Below, one piece after another: positions 1 to 6,812 of a stretch of DNA of 16,926 bases (the first letter of the stretch is position 1; each line of letters opens with the position of its first letter). The translations under genes were made by a program, and so were the position numbers. The notes beneath the pieces are model-generated. The model was not told the origin of the DNA and did no database searches. It saw only the letters and a program-made list of their open reading frames with translations. The DNA is from Parvibaculum sp049651025 (GTDB lineage: Bacteria; Pseudomonadota; Alphaproteobacteria; Parvibaculales; Parvibaculaceae), in NCBI RefSeq assembly GCF_049651025.1, contig NZ_JBASBH010000088.1, positions 1-16,926 on the forward strand, read 5' to 3'.

Positions 1-615
1 GACGCGATGGGCCTCAAAAAAACCCGCATCGCGCAAGAAGGTGTCCATTTCCGAGACGGTACAGCATCCTTCATACGACTCAAAATCCGCAACTTCTGCC
101 TGAATCACGCGAAAACGCGAGAGAAGCGAGGCCGCGCCGCGCAGGATCATCAGTTCACTGCCCTGAGTATCGAGAATGATCCCATCGTAGTTATGAACAG
201 AATGGCCGCTACGTGCGAGGAGGTCGGGGAGCGTCTCGCCTACCATCTCAACTTTTTCAACATAGTGGATATGGGGCCAGATGTCCTTGTGCTGCTTGAG
301 CTGCAGGATAGATGAGGATGCCCCGTTATTGTTTGCGATATTGAGGGTAATCTTCTCACCACTCTTGTCGGTGAGCAGAGCGCGCACCGCCGTTTGGCGC
401 GGGAGGGGTGCGATATTAGCAACAAGCTCTGCGAATACGGATTCAATCGGCTCGACCCAAAGCACGTCAAGGGCGTGTTCCGCGTATTGATGACGTTCCT
501 GACCTGTATTGGCGCCAACATGAATGACGCCTTTCAGACCCCTTAGGAACCAGCCCGGCCCCTTACCCCGCAACTTGAGGAACCTCTTCTGGATCGATCG
601 TGATAGTTTCGACAT
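1..615 (-). CDS. FkbM-family SAM-dependent methyltransferase, partial (C-terminus beyond window)
   Basis: I translated this frame directly; it is open from an ATG at 613-615 to the window edge (205 codons, no stop), so the C-terminus is missing. After a basic N-terminus it has a Rossmann SAM-binding motif I at residues 32-40 (HVGANTGQE), the acidic end of strand 2 at 53-56 (WVEP), and the family hallmark LDTQGSEL at 148-155. Together these are typical of FkbM-type methyltransferases, which O-methylate sugars or other small groups in glycans and natural products. The substrate cannot be told from sequence. The Shine-Dalgarno site is weak (TTGGGG upstream). The gene is A+T-richer than the metabolic genes further right and lies in the same direction as a second methyltransferase-like gene, 166 bp away, suggesting a glycan-modification cluster that continues to the left. 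Confidence 0.85.
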   Translation of the reverse strand, partial: MSKLSRSIQKRFLKLRGKGPGWFLRGLKGVIHVGANTGQERHQYAEHALDVLWVEPIESVFAELVANIAPLPRQTAVRALLTDKSGEKITLNIANNNGASSSILQLKQHKDIWPHIHYVEKVEMVGETLPDLLARSGHSVHNYDGIILDTQGSELMILRGAASLLSRFRVIQAEVADFESYEGCCTVSEMDTFLRDAGFFEAHRV

Positions 616-655
616 TTTAGCGCCCCAACTAGTGTTTAGCTTAACCCAAGCATAT

Positions 656-685
656 TTTGTAGCGCCGGGTAGTCAAATTTGTCAG
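656..685 (-). promoter_or_regulatory. Candidate sigma70-type promoter for the partial FkbM gene
   Basis: Read on the minus strand, CTGACA (680-685) is followed after 18 bp by TACAAA (656-661), about 40 nt upstream of the FkbM ATG. It lies in a 166-bp A+T-rich gap. The match to consensus is only moderate (5/6 and 4/6), so this is a candidate only. Confidence 0.22.
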
Positions 686-781
686 CATAGAGATTAATAT
701 AAAAAGCGTTCACGTAAATACTGCCGGATTTTCTAGATACGGAAATGTATTGACGCTGCTCCAATGGTAGTAGTGCTGGAA

Positions 782-1657
782 CTAGCGCAATGCGCGTTTG
801 AGAACAACGGCGGGGTTTGTGAGCGCCATCTTCAGGTATGATAAAATCCGCAATGTTATCCGGGTCTTCGCACCCGGATCGAATTTCCGAAATGGGCGGT
901 CAACTGGTTGCGGAAATACGCCTCCAACCCACGGCACTTTGAGAATTTCGGGCGCGCGAGCTTTAGCGCTCTTGCCAGGTTCAGAGACAAACAATGTGCC
1001 GTTCATGCCGAAGAAATACCGCGGCCCAGTTGCAAATGCGGGATCGCCCAAATCGAGCACAGTGAACGGCGCTGCCAAGGTGCGGTCAATAAAAATCAGG
1101 TTCGCCCCAACGACAGCGATCAGATCGTAATCCACGGAACGCGCAAATTCGTAAATCGACCTAGGCGAATTCCCCTCATTCTCTCCCGGTGTATTCTCAA
1201 AATAAACGTCGGTTGGGATAGTCGGATTGAACTCGATGACGACGACCTTCGGGCGAAATAATTTCACACCGCGCCAAACCGCAAGATCATCGGAATCGAT
1301 GTCAATCGATAGCAGGTCGAGATGGCGCGTGCCCTTCTGAAAGAGGGTGCTTTGGCTTAGGAGATTATCGAGACTGCTTTCGCCGGTGGCGCGCACAAAG
1401 GCTGAGATTGGCTCAGCACGCGGCTCAGCAATGTTGCGCTTTAAGTCAGTGAAGCGCTTTCGGTCGCCCTCAATGTACCAGCCGCCCCAGCCTTTTTCAT
1501 AGAGGGCAAAGCAGTTGCTCAAGTGCTTTCCATCCCAAGCGCCAAACTCGCAGAATGTGCCGCACTCAATGCCCAGAGTGTCGAATATTGCGGCAAGTAC
1601 GCCATCCTCACCACTTTGGCTGTGGGTGTTGGCGGCTTTCAACATTACATTTTCCAT
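782..1657 (-). CDS. FkbM-like SAM-dependent methyltransferase (291 aa)
   Basis: This 291-aa cytosolic protein has a Rossmann-like methyltransferase layout. A glycine/acid-rich motif I is at residues 35-48 (FCEFGAWDGKHLSN), the acidic strand-2 end at 61-65 (YIEGD), a strand-4 motif at 115-121 (LLSIDID), and VVIEFNP at 139-145. The pattern fits the FkbM-like proteins often found in polysaccharide and glycosylation clusters. It has no signal peptide or membrane helix. The ATG at 1657 is well supported by GAGG seven bases upstream on the minus strand; a second in-frame Met is only four residues in. The gene precedes the partial FkbM gene in the same direction, but a 166-bp gap suggests separate promoters. 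Base composition is A+T-richer than the transporter genes. Methyltransferase fold is fairly secure; acceptor is unknown. Confidence 0.75.
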   Translation of the reverse strand: MENVMLKAANTHSQSGEDGVLAAIFDTLGIECGTFCEFGAWDGKHLSNCFALYEKGWGGWYIEGDRKRFTDLKRNIAEPRAEPISAFVRATGESSLDNLLSQSTLFQKGTRHLDLLSIDIDSDDLAVWRGVKLFRPKVVVIEFNPTIPTDVYFENTPGENEGNSPRSIYEFARSVDYDLIAVVGANLIFIDRTLAAPFTVLDLGDPAFATGPRYFFGMNGTLFVSEPGKSAKARAPEILKVPWVGGVFPQPVDRPFRKFDPGAKTRITLRILSYLKMALTNPAVVLKRALR

Positions 1658-1978
1658 GTCACGACCTCATGCCGAGTGGGACGGCGTTTAGAATGCTAAT
1701 TCTAGTAAAATGGCCGAACCAGATGCCATCTTCATCATATCAATCATGAGCGCGCTGCGTCGTCATGGTCTTGGCCGAACCGTGGCTGCTAGAAAACGCA
1801 CCGTAGGCGAAACGTGTTTCCTGAACCAGAGCCTTCCAGCTATCCCGTTATTGGTTCAGCCCAATGGGTTTTCGACCTCCTGAACGAATGGGAGCTCGGA
1901 AAGCTGTGCGATGATTGCGTTGATGTTTCGCATCGCCCGAAGCAACGCTGGTGAAAGCCCATGAGGGTGGAGGGTTTC
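1658..1978. other. Gap between methyltransferase gene and tRNA-Pro; short open frames only
   Basis: I see no recognisable gene here. Two plus-strand frames overlap. One runs from an ATG at 1710 to a stop at 1881-1883 (57 aa). The other runs from a GTG at 1814 to a stop at 1952-1954 (46 aa) and has a protein-like composition, including VFDLLNEWELGKLCDD. Neither has a good ribosome site. They may be the decayed tail of a gene broken at an island edge, or chance. The left edge holds the ribosome site of the 291-aa gene. Confidence 0.3.
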
Positions 1979-2055
1979 TGGTCGGGGCGGAGAGATTCGA
2001 ACTCCCGACCCTCTGCTCCCAAAGCAGATGCGCTACCAGGCTGCGCTACGCCCCG
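1979..2055 (-). tRNA. tRNA-Pro (anticodon UGG)
   Basis: The 77-nt minus-strand cloverleaf includes an encoded CCA (1979-1981). The acceptor stem is CGGGGCG/CGCCCCG, with A as discriminator. The D arm is GCGC/GCGC, and the anticodon stem TCTGC/GCAGA encloses loop TTTGGGA, which gives anticodon TGG. The T arm is GGGAG/CTCTC around TTCGAAT. All stems pair, with one G-U in the T stem. It reads proline codons. Its 3' end points toward the A+T-rich methyltransferase region, the orientation expected if it served as an integration site. Confidence 0.97.
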
Positions 2056-2255
2056 ACGACCCACCCAATACACCGGGTCCCCTGTGGCCGCAACCCGAAG
2101 CCGATACGTCTTGCCGCAATTGACCGGCTTTGCGGACGGGCATATACGGCTGGCAACGGCGGGGCGGTCGCGTCCCGGCGCTATTCAAGAGGAAATGATG
2201 GACGGCGACGGTATAGGGTTGGGCCTGAGGGGCTGATCTGACGCGCCGGAGACGG

Positions 2256-2273
2256 GGCTTTTTCGGGAAAGCC
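2256..2273 (+). other. Small hairpin in the leader of the permease gene
   Basis: GGCTTT (2256-2261) and AAAGCC (2268-2273) form a perfect 6-bp inverted repeat with a 6-nt loop, directly before the alternative GTG start at 2277. It may be a leader structure or a weak terminator. The rest of the 2056-2324 gap holds no gene I can support. Confidence 0.2.
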
Positions 2274-2324
2274 TTTGTGTCTCCCTCGCGTGAGGCGGCT
2301 CTTGCGGGCCCGCGCGGGGTGAAG

Positions 2325-4067
2325 ATGGCTTTCCACATACCGACCATTTCGGTTGCCCGTCGCGGCCGCTTTGCGCCCTCGCCATGGGACGGGGTGGCGC
2401 TGTGTCTTGTCGCGGGCGTGCTGGCACTCATCGTCTATGGCGTGCGCCAGATGGGCGGGCCGATTGCCAGCGTGTCGGCGGCGCAGATTTCCTTGTCGCC
2501 GACCGATCTGCCGGAATATGCGCTGCGCACGACGCTGCGAATGTTCGCCGCGCTTGGCGCGTCGCTGCTCTTCACATTCACCTATGCGACCGCCGCCGCC
2601 AAGAGCCGCCGCGCCGAAGCGGTGCTGATCCCCATTCTCGACGTGCTGCAATCCGTGCCGGTACTCGGCTTTTTGTCGTTCACGGTTGTCGGCTTCATGG
2701 CGCTGTTTCCCGGCAGCGTGCTTGGCGCCGAATGCGCGGCGATCTTTGCGATCTTCACCGCGCAGGCCTGGAACATGGCCTTCAGCTTTTATCAGTCGCT
2801 ACGGACGGTGCCGCTCGATCTCGATGAGGCCTCGCGCGCGTTCAGGCTTTCGGCGTGGCAGCGGTTCTGGCGGCTCGAAGTGCCTTTCGCCATGCCCGCG
2901 CTCATCTGGAACATGATGATGTCGATGTCGGGGAGCTGGTTCTTCATCGTCGCATCGGAGGCGATCTCGGTCGGCCATACGACGATCACGCTGCCGGGCA
3001 TCGGCTCCTATGTCGCGCTGGCAATCGAGCAGCGCGATCTGGCCGCTGTCGGCTATGCGGTCGGCGCCATGCTCATTGTCATTCTGGCTTACGACCAGCT
3101 TCTGTTCCGGCCGCTTGTCGCCTGGGCGCAGAAGTTTCGCTCCGAAGAGGTCGCGGGCCAGCCCATGCCGGGCGTCTGGCTGTTGCGCGTGCTGAACCGC
3201 GCGCGCCTCGTGCAACTCGGCTTGAAGCCTTTGGCGAGAGGCGTCGGCGCGCTGGCGAGCAGGCCGATGACATTGCCGCAATGGCAGGGCACTGCCTCGC
3301 CGCTGCGCGCGCGCTGGTTCGGCCGGTTCTGGGCTTTGATGTGGTGGAGTGCATGGACCTTCGTGGCGCTGCTCGGACTGAAGGCGCTTTACAGCGAGTT
3401 GCATGGCCATATCGGTCTGGCCGAGATTGGCGAAGCCTTTTGGCTCGGCCTGATGACGCTTACGCGCGTGATCGTGCTCGTGGTGCTGGCCAGTATCGTC
3501 TGGGTGCCCATCGGCGTCTGGATCGGGTTGCGTCCGCGCTGGGCGATGCGCATGCAGCTTGTCGTGCAGATCATGGCGGCCTTTCCGGCGAACCTGCTTT
3601 TCCCGGCGGCGGTTGTCGGCATTCTCCATTTCGACCTCAATCCGAACATCTGGCTGAGCCCGCTGATGATCCTCGGCACGCAATGGTACATTCTCTTCAA
3701 CGTGATCGCGGGCGCGAGCGCATTCCCGAACGACCTGCGCGATGCGGCGGCGAATTTCAGGGTCGGCGGGCGGCATTGGTGGTTCAAGGTGATGCTGCCG
3801 GGCATTTTTCCCTATTTCGTGACCGGCGGCCTGACGGCGACGGGCGGCTCGTGGAATGCGAGCATCGTGGCCGAGCTTGTGATCTGGGGGCAGACGCGGC
3901 TCGAAGCGCAGGGCCTCGGTTCCTATATCGCCAAGGCGACGATGGCGGGCGACTATCCGCGCATCATTCTCGGCGTGATGGTGATGGCGGTTTTCGTTAC
4001 GTTCTTTAACCGGCTGTTCTGGCGTCCGCTCAATGCCTTTGCAGAACGCCGCCTGCGTATGAATTGA
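2325..4067 (+). CDS. ABC transporter permease, two fused NitT/TauT-type membrane modules
   Basis: This 580-aa inner-membrane protein contains two complete BPD-type permease modules in one chain, so one copy could supply both halves of the channel. Each module has a cluster of hydrophobic helices and an EAA coupling loop: LDLDEASRAFRLSAW at residues 164-178, followed by P187, and DLRDAAANFRVGG at 470-482, followed by P492. Both resemble the nitrate/sulfonate/taurine transporter class, but the substrate is unknown. A polar linker around 265-335 joins the modules. I chose the ATG at 2325. The same frame is open from a GTG at 2277, but the extra 16 residues are polar and the spacing there is poor. 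The next gene, an ATPase, starts 13 bp downstream, so the two form one transporter operon. No substrate-binding protein gene is adjacent. Confidence 0.88.
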   Translation: MAFHIPTISVARRGRFAPSPWDGVALCLVAGVLALIVYGVRQMGGPIASVSAAQISLSPTDLPEYALRTTLRMFAALGASLLFTFTYATAAAKSRRAEAVLIPILDVLQSVPVLGFLSFTVVGFMALFPGSVLGAECAAIFAIFTAQAWNMAFSFYQSLRTVPLDLDEASRAFRLSAWQRFWRLEVPFAMPALIWNMMMSMSGSWFFIVASEAISVGHTTITLPGIGSYVALAIEQRDLAAVGYAVGAMLIVILAYDQLLFRPLVAWAQKFRSEEVAGQPMPGVWLLRVLNRARLVQLGLKPLARGVGALASRPMTLPQWQGTASPLRARWFGRFWALMWWSAWTFVALLGLKALYSELHGHIGLAEIGEAFWLGLMTLTRVIVLVVLASIVWVPIGVWIGLRPRWAMRMQLVVQIMAAFPANLLFPAAVVGILHFDLNPNIWLSPLMILGTQWYILFNVIAGASAFPNDLRDAAANFRVGGRHWWFKVMLPGIFPYFVTGGLTATGGSWNASIVAELVIWGQTRLEAQGLGSYIAKATMAGDYPRIILGVMVMAVFVTFFNRLFWRPLNAFAERRLRMN

Positions 4068-4072
4068 GGGAG
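4066..4072 (+). promoter_or_regulatory. Ribosome binding site deciding the ATPase start
   Basis: GAGGGAG lies 8 nt before the ATG at 4081 and overlaps the permease stop codon. It favours ATG 4081 over the in-frame GTG at 4072, which lies inside this site. Confidence 0.7.
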
Positions 4073-4080
4073 TGCGCCCC

Positions 4081-5400
4081 ATGGCAATCGTGACGCAGTT
4101 GACGAGAAACGTGCTGGAAGTACGCCAGATACGCAAAGCGTTTCCGCGACCTTCAGGCGGCGAACTGACGGTTCTCGATAATGTCGATCTGACGCTCAAG
4201 GAAGGCGAGATCGTGGGCCTGCTCGGGCGCTCCGGGTCGGGTAAATCGACATTGCTGCGTATCATGGCGGGACTGGTGGAGCCGAGCGCGGGCGAGACGC
4301 TGTTTCGCGGCAAGCCGATCGATGGGCCTGCGGCGGGCATCGCCATGGTGTTTCAGACTTTTGCGCTCTTTCCCTGGCTGACCGTGCTGCAGAATGTGCG
4401 CCTCGGTCTCGACGCGTTGCAGATACCCGAGGAAGAGGCGCGCAAGCGGGCGCTGGAAGCCATCGATCTCGTGGGCATGGATGGATTTGAATCCGCATAC
4501 CCCAAGGAGATTTCCGGCGGCATGCGGCAGCGCGTCGGCTTTGCGCGCGCGCTTGTAGTGCATCCCGATCTGCTGCTGCTCGACGAACCGTTTTCGGCGC
4601 TCGATGTGCTGACCGCCGAAACATTGCGCACCGATCTTCTCGACCTCTGGTCGGAGAAGCTGATGCCGATCAAATCGATACTTCTCGTTACGCACAACAT
4701 CGAGGAGGCGGTGCTGATGTGCGACCGCATTCTCGTTTTCTCGTCCAATCCGGGGCGCGTGGTGGCTGAAATTCCGGTCGATATTCCCCGGCCGCGCAAT
4801 CGTCTCGACGCAAAGTTCCGTCGCCTTGTGGATAAGATCTACGAGCGCATGACCATGCCCGCGACGATAGCTGCACCCGCTCCAGGCGTGCCGACAATTG
4901 CGGAGGAGGGCATCACCAAGGCCTTGCCGCGCGTTTCGACGAACTCCATGGCCGGTCTCATCGAGGCGATTGCCGGGCCGCCCTATAATGGCCGCGCCGA
5001 CCTGCCGGAACTCGCCGACGACATGCATATTGGAATGGATCAACTCTTCAGCATCGGCGAGACGCTGAGCCTGCTGCGCTTTGCCGATCTTGAAGGCGGC
5101 GACATACGTCTGACGGAAGCGGGGCGGCGCTTTGCGGTGGAAGACCCGAATATCCGCAAACAGCTATTCGCCGAGCGGCTGCTCGCCAATGTGCCGTTGG
5201 CGGCGCATATACGCCGCGTGCTGGACGAGCGCCCGGCGCATCGCGCGCCTTATGCACGCTTTGCCGAAGAGCTTGAGGACGCGATGTCGGAAGAGCGTGC
5301 GGAACAGACACTCCGCAGTGTCATCAATTGGGGCCGTTTTGCCGAGGTCTTCGCCTATGATGAGAACCAGGCGATGCTGAGCCTCGACAATCCGAGCTGA
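4081..5400 (+). CDS. ABC transporter ATPase, NitT/TauT type, with C-terminal AAA-associated domain
   Basis: This 439-aa cytosolic ATPase should power the fused permease encoded just upstream. The nucleotide-binding domain fills residues 10-260, with Walker A GRSGSGKST (49-57), Q-loop Q92, signature SGGMR (145-149), Walker B LLLLDEP (164-170) and switch His205. The domain resembles the SsuB/TauB/NrtD group. Residues about 285-435 form an extra C-terminal module with a winged-helix-like pattern (LADDMHIGMDQLFSIGETL). It matches my knowledge of the AAA-associated C-terminal domain, found on a subset of these ATPases. Ordinary SsuB/TauB proteins end near 260 residues, so the extension is real and probably regulatory, sensing a ligand or partner. 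The operon ends here at a strong hairpin. Confidence 0.9.
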   Translation: MAIVTQLTRNVLEVRQIRKAFPRPSGGELTVLDNVDLTLKEGEIVGLLGRSGSGKSTLLRIMAGLVEPSAGETLFRGKPIDGPAAGIAMVFQTFALFPWLTVLQNVRLGLDALQIPEEEARKRALEAIDLVGMDGFESAYPKEISGGMRQRVGFARALVVHPDLLLLDEPFSALDVLTAETLRTDLLDLWSEKLMPIKSILLVTHNIEEAVLMCDRILVFSSNPGRVVAEIPVDIPRPRNRLDAKFRRLVDKIYERMTMPATIAAPAPGVPTIAEEGITKALPRVSTNSMAGLIEAIAGPPYNGRADLPELADDMHIGMDQLFSIGETLSLLRFADLEGGDIRLTEAGRRFAVEDPNIRKQLFAERLLANVPLAAHIRRVLDERPAHRAPYARFAEELEDAMSEERAEQTLRSVINWGRFAEVFAYDENQAMLSLDNPS

Positions 5401-5404
5401 GGAC

Positions 5405-5440
5405 GGAGGTCCGAACGGGAGCGCTCCCGCCCGGACCTCT
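5405..5440. terminator. Two-tier stem-loop between convergent genes
   Basis: GAGGTCCG (5406-5413) pairs with CGGACCTC (5432-5439), and inside it CGGGAG pairs with CTCCCG around a CG centre. The structure is nearly palindromic, lies 5 bp after the ATPase stop and 8 bp after the end of the convergent 70-aa gene, and so can end transcription from both sides. The T-tract is poor on both strands. Confidence 0.7.
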
Positions 5441-5447
5441 CGTCTGT

Positions 5448-5660
5448 TCAGGCGGCGACTGAGGTGTCGGAGTCTATTTCGTGGTCGCCGAGCCAATAGG
5501 CACGGGCGGCGAGGCGTTCAATCTGCTCTGCAGGCCAAAGCGCATGACCGTTTTTCATGTGGGGCCCGGTAAGGTCGAGCACACATTCGATGTCCAGCCG
5601 GTTGAAGCCGTGAGTTGCGAGCAACCGGGTCGCAGAGACGAAATCGAGATAATTGGTCAT
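5448..5660 (-). CDS. Small hypothetical protein (70 aa)
   Basis: I do not recognise this protein. The 70 residues look soluble, with no signal peptide or membrane helix. The first half is mixed helical (FVSATRLLATHGFNRLDIE), the middle has TGPHMKNGHALWPAEQIE, and the tail is acidic. The layout could suit a small DNA-binding or adaptor helix bundle, but no motif proves this. The ATG at 5660 is chosen because AGGAGG (5665-5670) lies 4 nt upstream on the minus strand. An upstream in-frame ATG at 5693 has no ribosome site. It is transcribed away from the complex I accessory gene, with 221 bp between their start codons, and converges on the ABC transporter operon. Confidence 0.6.
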   Translation of the reverse strand: MTNYLDFVSATRLLATHGFNRLDIECVLDLTGPHMKNGHALWPAEQIERLAARAYWLGDHEIDSDTSVAA

Positions 5661-5881
5661 CGGGCCTCCTCGCTCAGGATACAAACGGGTCATAAGTCCA
5701 GTGGGTGTCGGGATCGCGACCTCAGCGCGAAGGTTCGATGAAGTTTCGAGCCGTTAAAAGCACGGGGCCGGGGACGTTTCGACACGGCCGTTGTCGCTTG
5801 CAAATCCGGCTGATTTAGGGCGATAAGAATATGAATTTGCGACGTTCTCCAGAATCTGGGGACAGTCCTGGAGCAAGAAAT

Positions 5882-6190
5882 ATGGCGCGCGCACGAATCT
5901 ACAAGCCCTCTAAGAATGCAATGCAATCGGGTCAGGCCAGGACGAAGATGTGGGTTCTGGAATTTGAGCCCGCTGTCGCGCGCGAGATCGAGCCGCTGAT
6001 GGGCTGGACAAGCTCCCCCGACACCAATGCACAGGTGCAGCTCCAGTTTGAGAGCAAGGAGGCCGCAGTCGCCTATGCGGAGAGACGCGGCATCGAGTAT
6101 CAGGTCGTCGAGACCAAACCCGTGCGTCGGTTGCTCAAGGCTTATGCTGATAATTTCAAGGCCGACCGCCTCGACCAATGGACGCATTGA
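5882..6190 (+). CDS. NADH dehydrogenase accessory subunit, NDUFS4-like (ETC complex I subunit)
   Basis: The 102-aa product matches the alphaproteobacterial counterpart of mitochondrial complex I subunit NDUFS4 (18 kDa). The seen hallmarks are an N-terminal ARIYKPSKNAMQSG segment, WVLEFEP (24-30), the GWTSS motif (41-45), FESKEAAVAYAERRG (56-70) and a C-terminal NFKADR (91-96). Known family members sit on the peripheral arm of NADH:ubiquinone oxidoreductase and help stabilise the NADH-oxidising module. The ATG at 5882 has GGAG 8 nt upstream and gives the usual length of about 100 residues. A longer frame from 5831 adds 17 residues unlike the family. The nuo operon is not in this window, so the gene is unlinked, followed 22 bp later by tRNA-Arg. 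Confidence 0.9.
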   Translation: MARARIYKPSKNAMQSGQARTKMWVLEFEPAVAREIEPLMGWTSSPDTNAQVQLQFESKEAAVAYAERRGIEYQVVETKPVRRLLKAYADNFKADRLDQWTH

Positions 6191-6212
6191 TCGCCGCGCA
6201 GGCCGCCCGTGT

Positions 6213-6289
6213 GATCCCGTAGCTCAGCTGGATAGAGCAACGGATTTCTAATCCGTCGGTCGCAGGTTCGAATCCTGCCGGGATCGCCA
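6213..6289 (+). tRNA. tRNA-Arg (anticodon UCU)
   Basis: The 77-nt cloverleaf has an encoded CCA at 6287-6289. The acceptor stem is GATCCCG/CGGGATC with discriminator G, the D arm is GCTC/GAGC, and the anticodon stem ACGGA/TCCGT encloses TTTCTAA, so the anticodon is TCT. The T arm is GCAGG/CCTGC around TTCGAAT. It reads the arginine codons AGA and AGG. Confidence 0.97.
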
Positions 6290-6302
6290 TTCATAGCCAG
6301 CT

Positions 6303-6355
6303 AAAAATATATGCCGTGGGCGGGCCGTGCCGCGCATTCCGCGTGCAGGCCCGCC
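6303..6355 (-). terminator. Rho-independent terminator of the Flp pilin gene
   Basis: GGCGGGCC (6319-6326) pairs with GGCCCGCC (6348-6355), with partial further pairing inside. Read on the minus strand, 17 bp after the pilin stop, the stem is followed by an A/T stretch ending in TTTTT (6303-6317). In the plus direction no T-tract follows, so it mainly serves the pilin. Confidence 0.7.
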
Positions 6356-6372
6356 AACGGTACGATCGATTC

Positions 6373-6537
6373 TTACTGCAGCGCCGTGCTGATCGTATTG
6401 AACTTCGCGGTCAGGTTGCTGCCGACGGTCAGGACGACCGTGGCGATGGCAACAGCGATGCCAGCCGCGATGAGGCCATATTCGATTGCGGTCGCGCCGC
6501 TCTCGTTGCTTGCGAAAGATTTGAGGAAGTGACGCAT
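6373..6537 (-). CDS. Flp/Fap-type (type IVb) pilin precursor
   Basis: This 54-aa precursor has all the marks of a Flp pilin, the main subunit of Tad (tight adherence) pili. A short basic leader ends at Gly14. The expected prepilin peptidase cut leaves a mature start ATAIEYGLIAAGIA, with the conserved Glu at mature +5 and Tyr at +6, then one hydrophobic helix (to about residue 38) and a polar tail. The ATG at 6537 is preferred because AAGGA lies 8 nt upstream; an in-frame ATG at 6558 would only lengthen the leader by seven residues. No tad or cpa assembly genes are adjacent. The gene stands alone between tRNA-Arg and a divergent Sel1-repeat gene, with its own terminator, so it must use machinery encoded elsewhere. 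Confidence 0.93.
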   Translation of the reverse strand: MRHFLKSFASNESGATAIEYGLIAAGIAVAIATVVLTVGSNLTAKFNTISTALQ

Positions 6538-6640
6538 GTTGAGTTTCCTTACTAACACCTCGGGTGATCGACTGCAGAGCCATTTGAGGGGACGTCTTGT
6601 GCTCAGCTGCGCTCCGATGGCCAGCCTAGAAGCGAAAATC

Positions 6641-6655
6641 TAAAGAACCCCTAAA
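6641..6655 (-). promoter_or_regulatory. CtrA-like TTTA-N7-TTTA direct repeat upstream of pilin
   Basis: On the minus strand TTTA, seven bases, TTTA lies about 105 bp before the pilin ATG. CtrA, the alphaproteobacterial cell-cycle regulator that activates Caulobacter pilA, binds TTAA-N7-TTAA. The spacing matches exactly but each half differs by one base, so this is suggestive only. Confidence 0.2.
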
Positions 6656-6699
6656 CAACTACACGCAATTTGACGCAACCTCCGGTCTCCCCCGAAATT

Positions 6700-6712
6700 T
6701 GCCATATTGGCA
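6700..6712. promoter_or_regulatory. Perfect inverted repeat TGCCA-TAT-TGGCA
   Basis: A 5-bp arm palindrome with 3-bp centre lies in the 275-bp divergent gap between the pilin and the Sel1-repeat gene, 101 bp before the latter's ATG. It could be a small repressor operator; it may also be chance. Confidence 0.2.
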
Positions 6713-6812
6713 GCTCAAATTCTCCCGATGGTTCACTTTTGTGCATAGTAGGGCCATGATAATGGCCGCCGCAAAGGCGGTGCCCGAACGGGTTGGGGAT
6801 GGAGAATTAACT

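Noticed and set aside
1840..2236. Open frames running through the tRNA-Pro region on both strands
   Set aside because: They read through a perfect cloverleaf and owe their length to the GC-rich tRNA sequence.
2191..2236. Tiny frame after GAGGAA (13 aa) upstream of the permease, considered as a leader peptide
   Set aside because: No regulatory codon run or attenuator structure accompanies it, and it is too short to support.
4072..4080. GTG start for the AAA-associated ATPase
   Set aside because: It lies within the GAGGGAG ribosome site that serves the ATG at 4081.
2799..4346. Long minus-strand open frame opposite the fused permease
   Set aside because: The opposite strand encodes a clear ABC permease. 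The antisense product is rich in His, Arg, Pro and Asp with no fold signature, as expected from high-GC codon bias.
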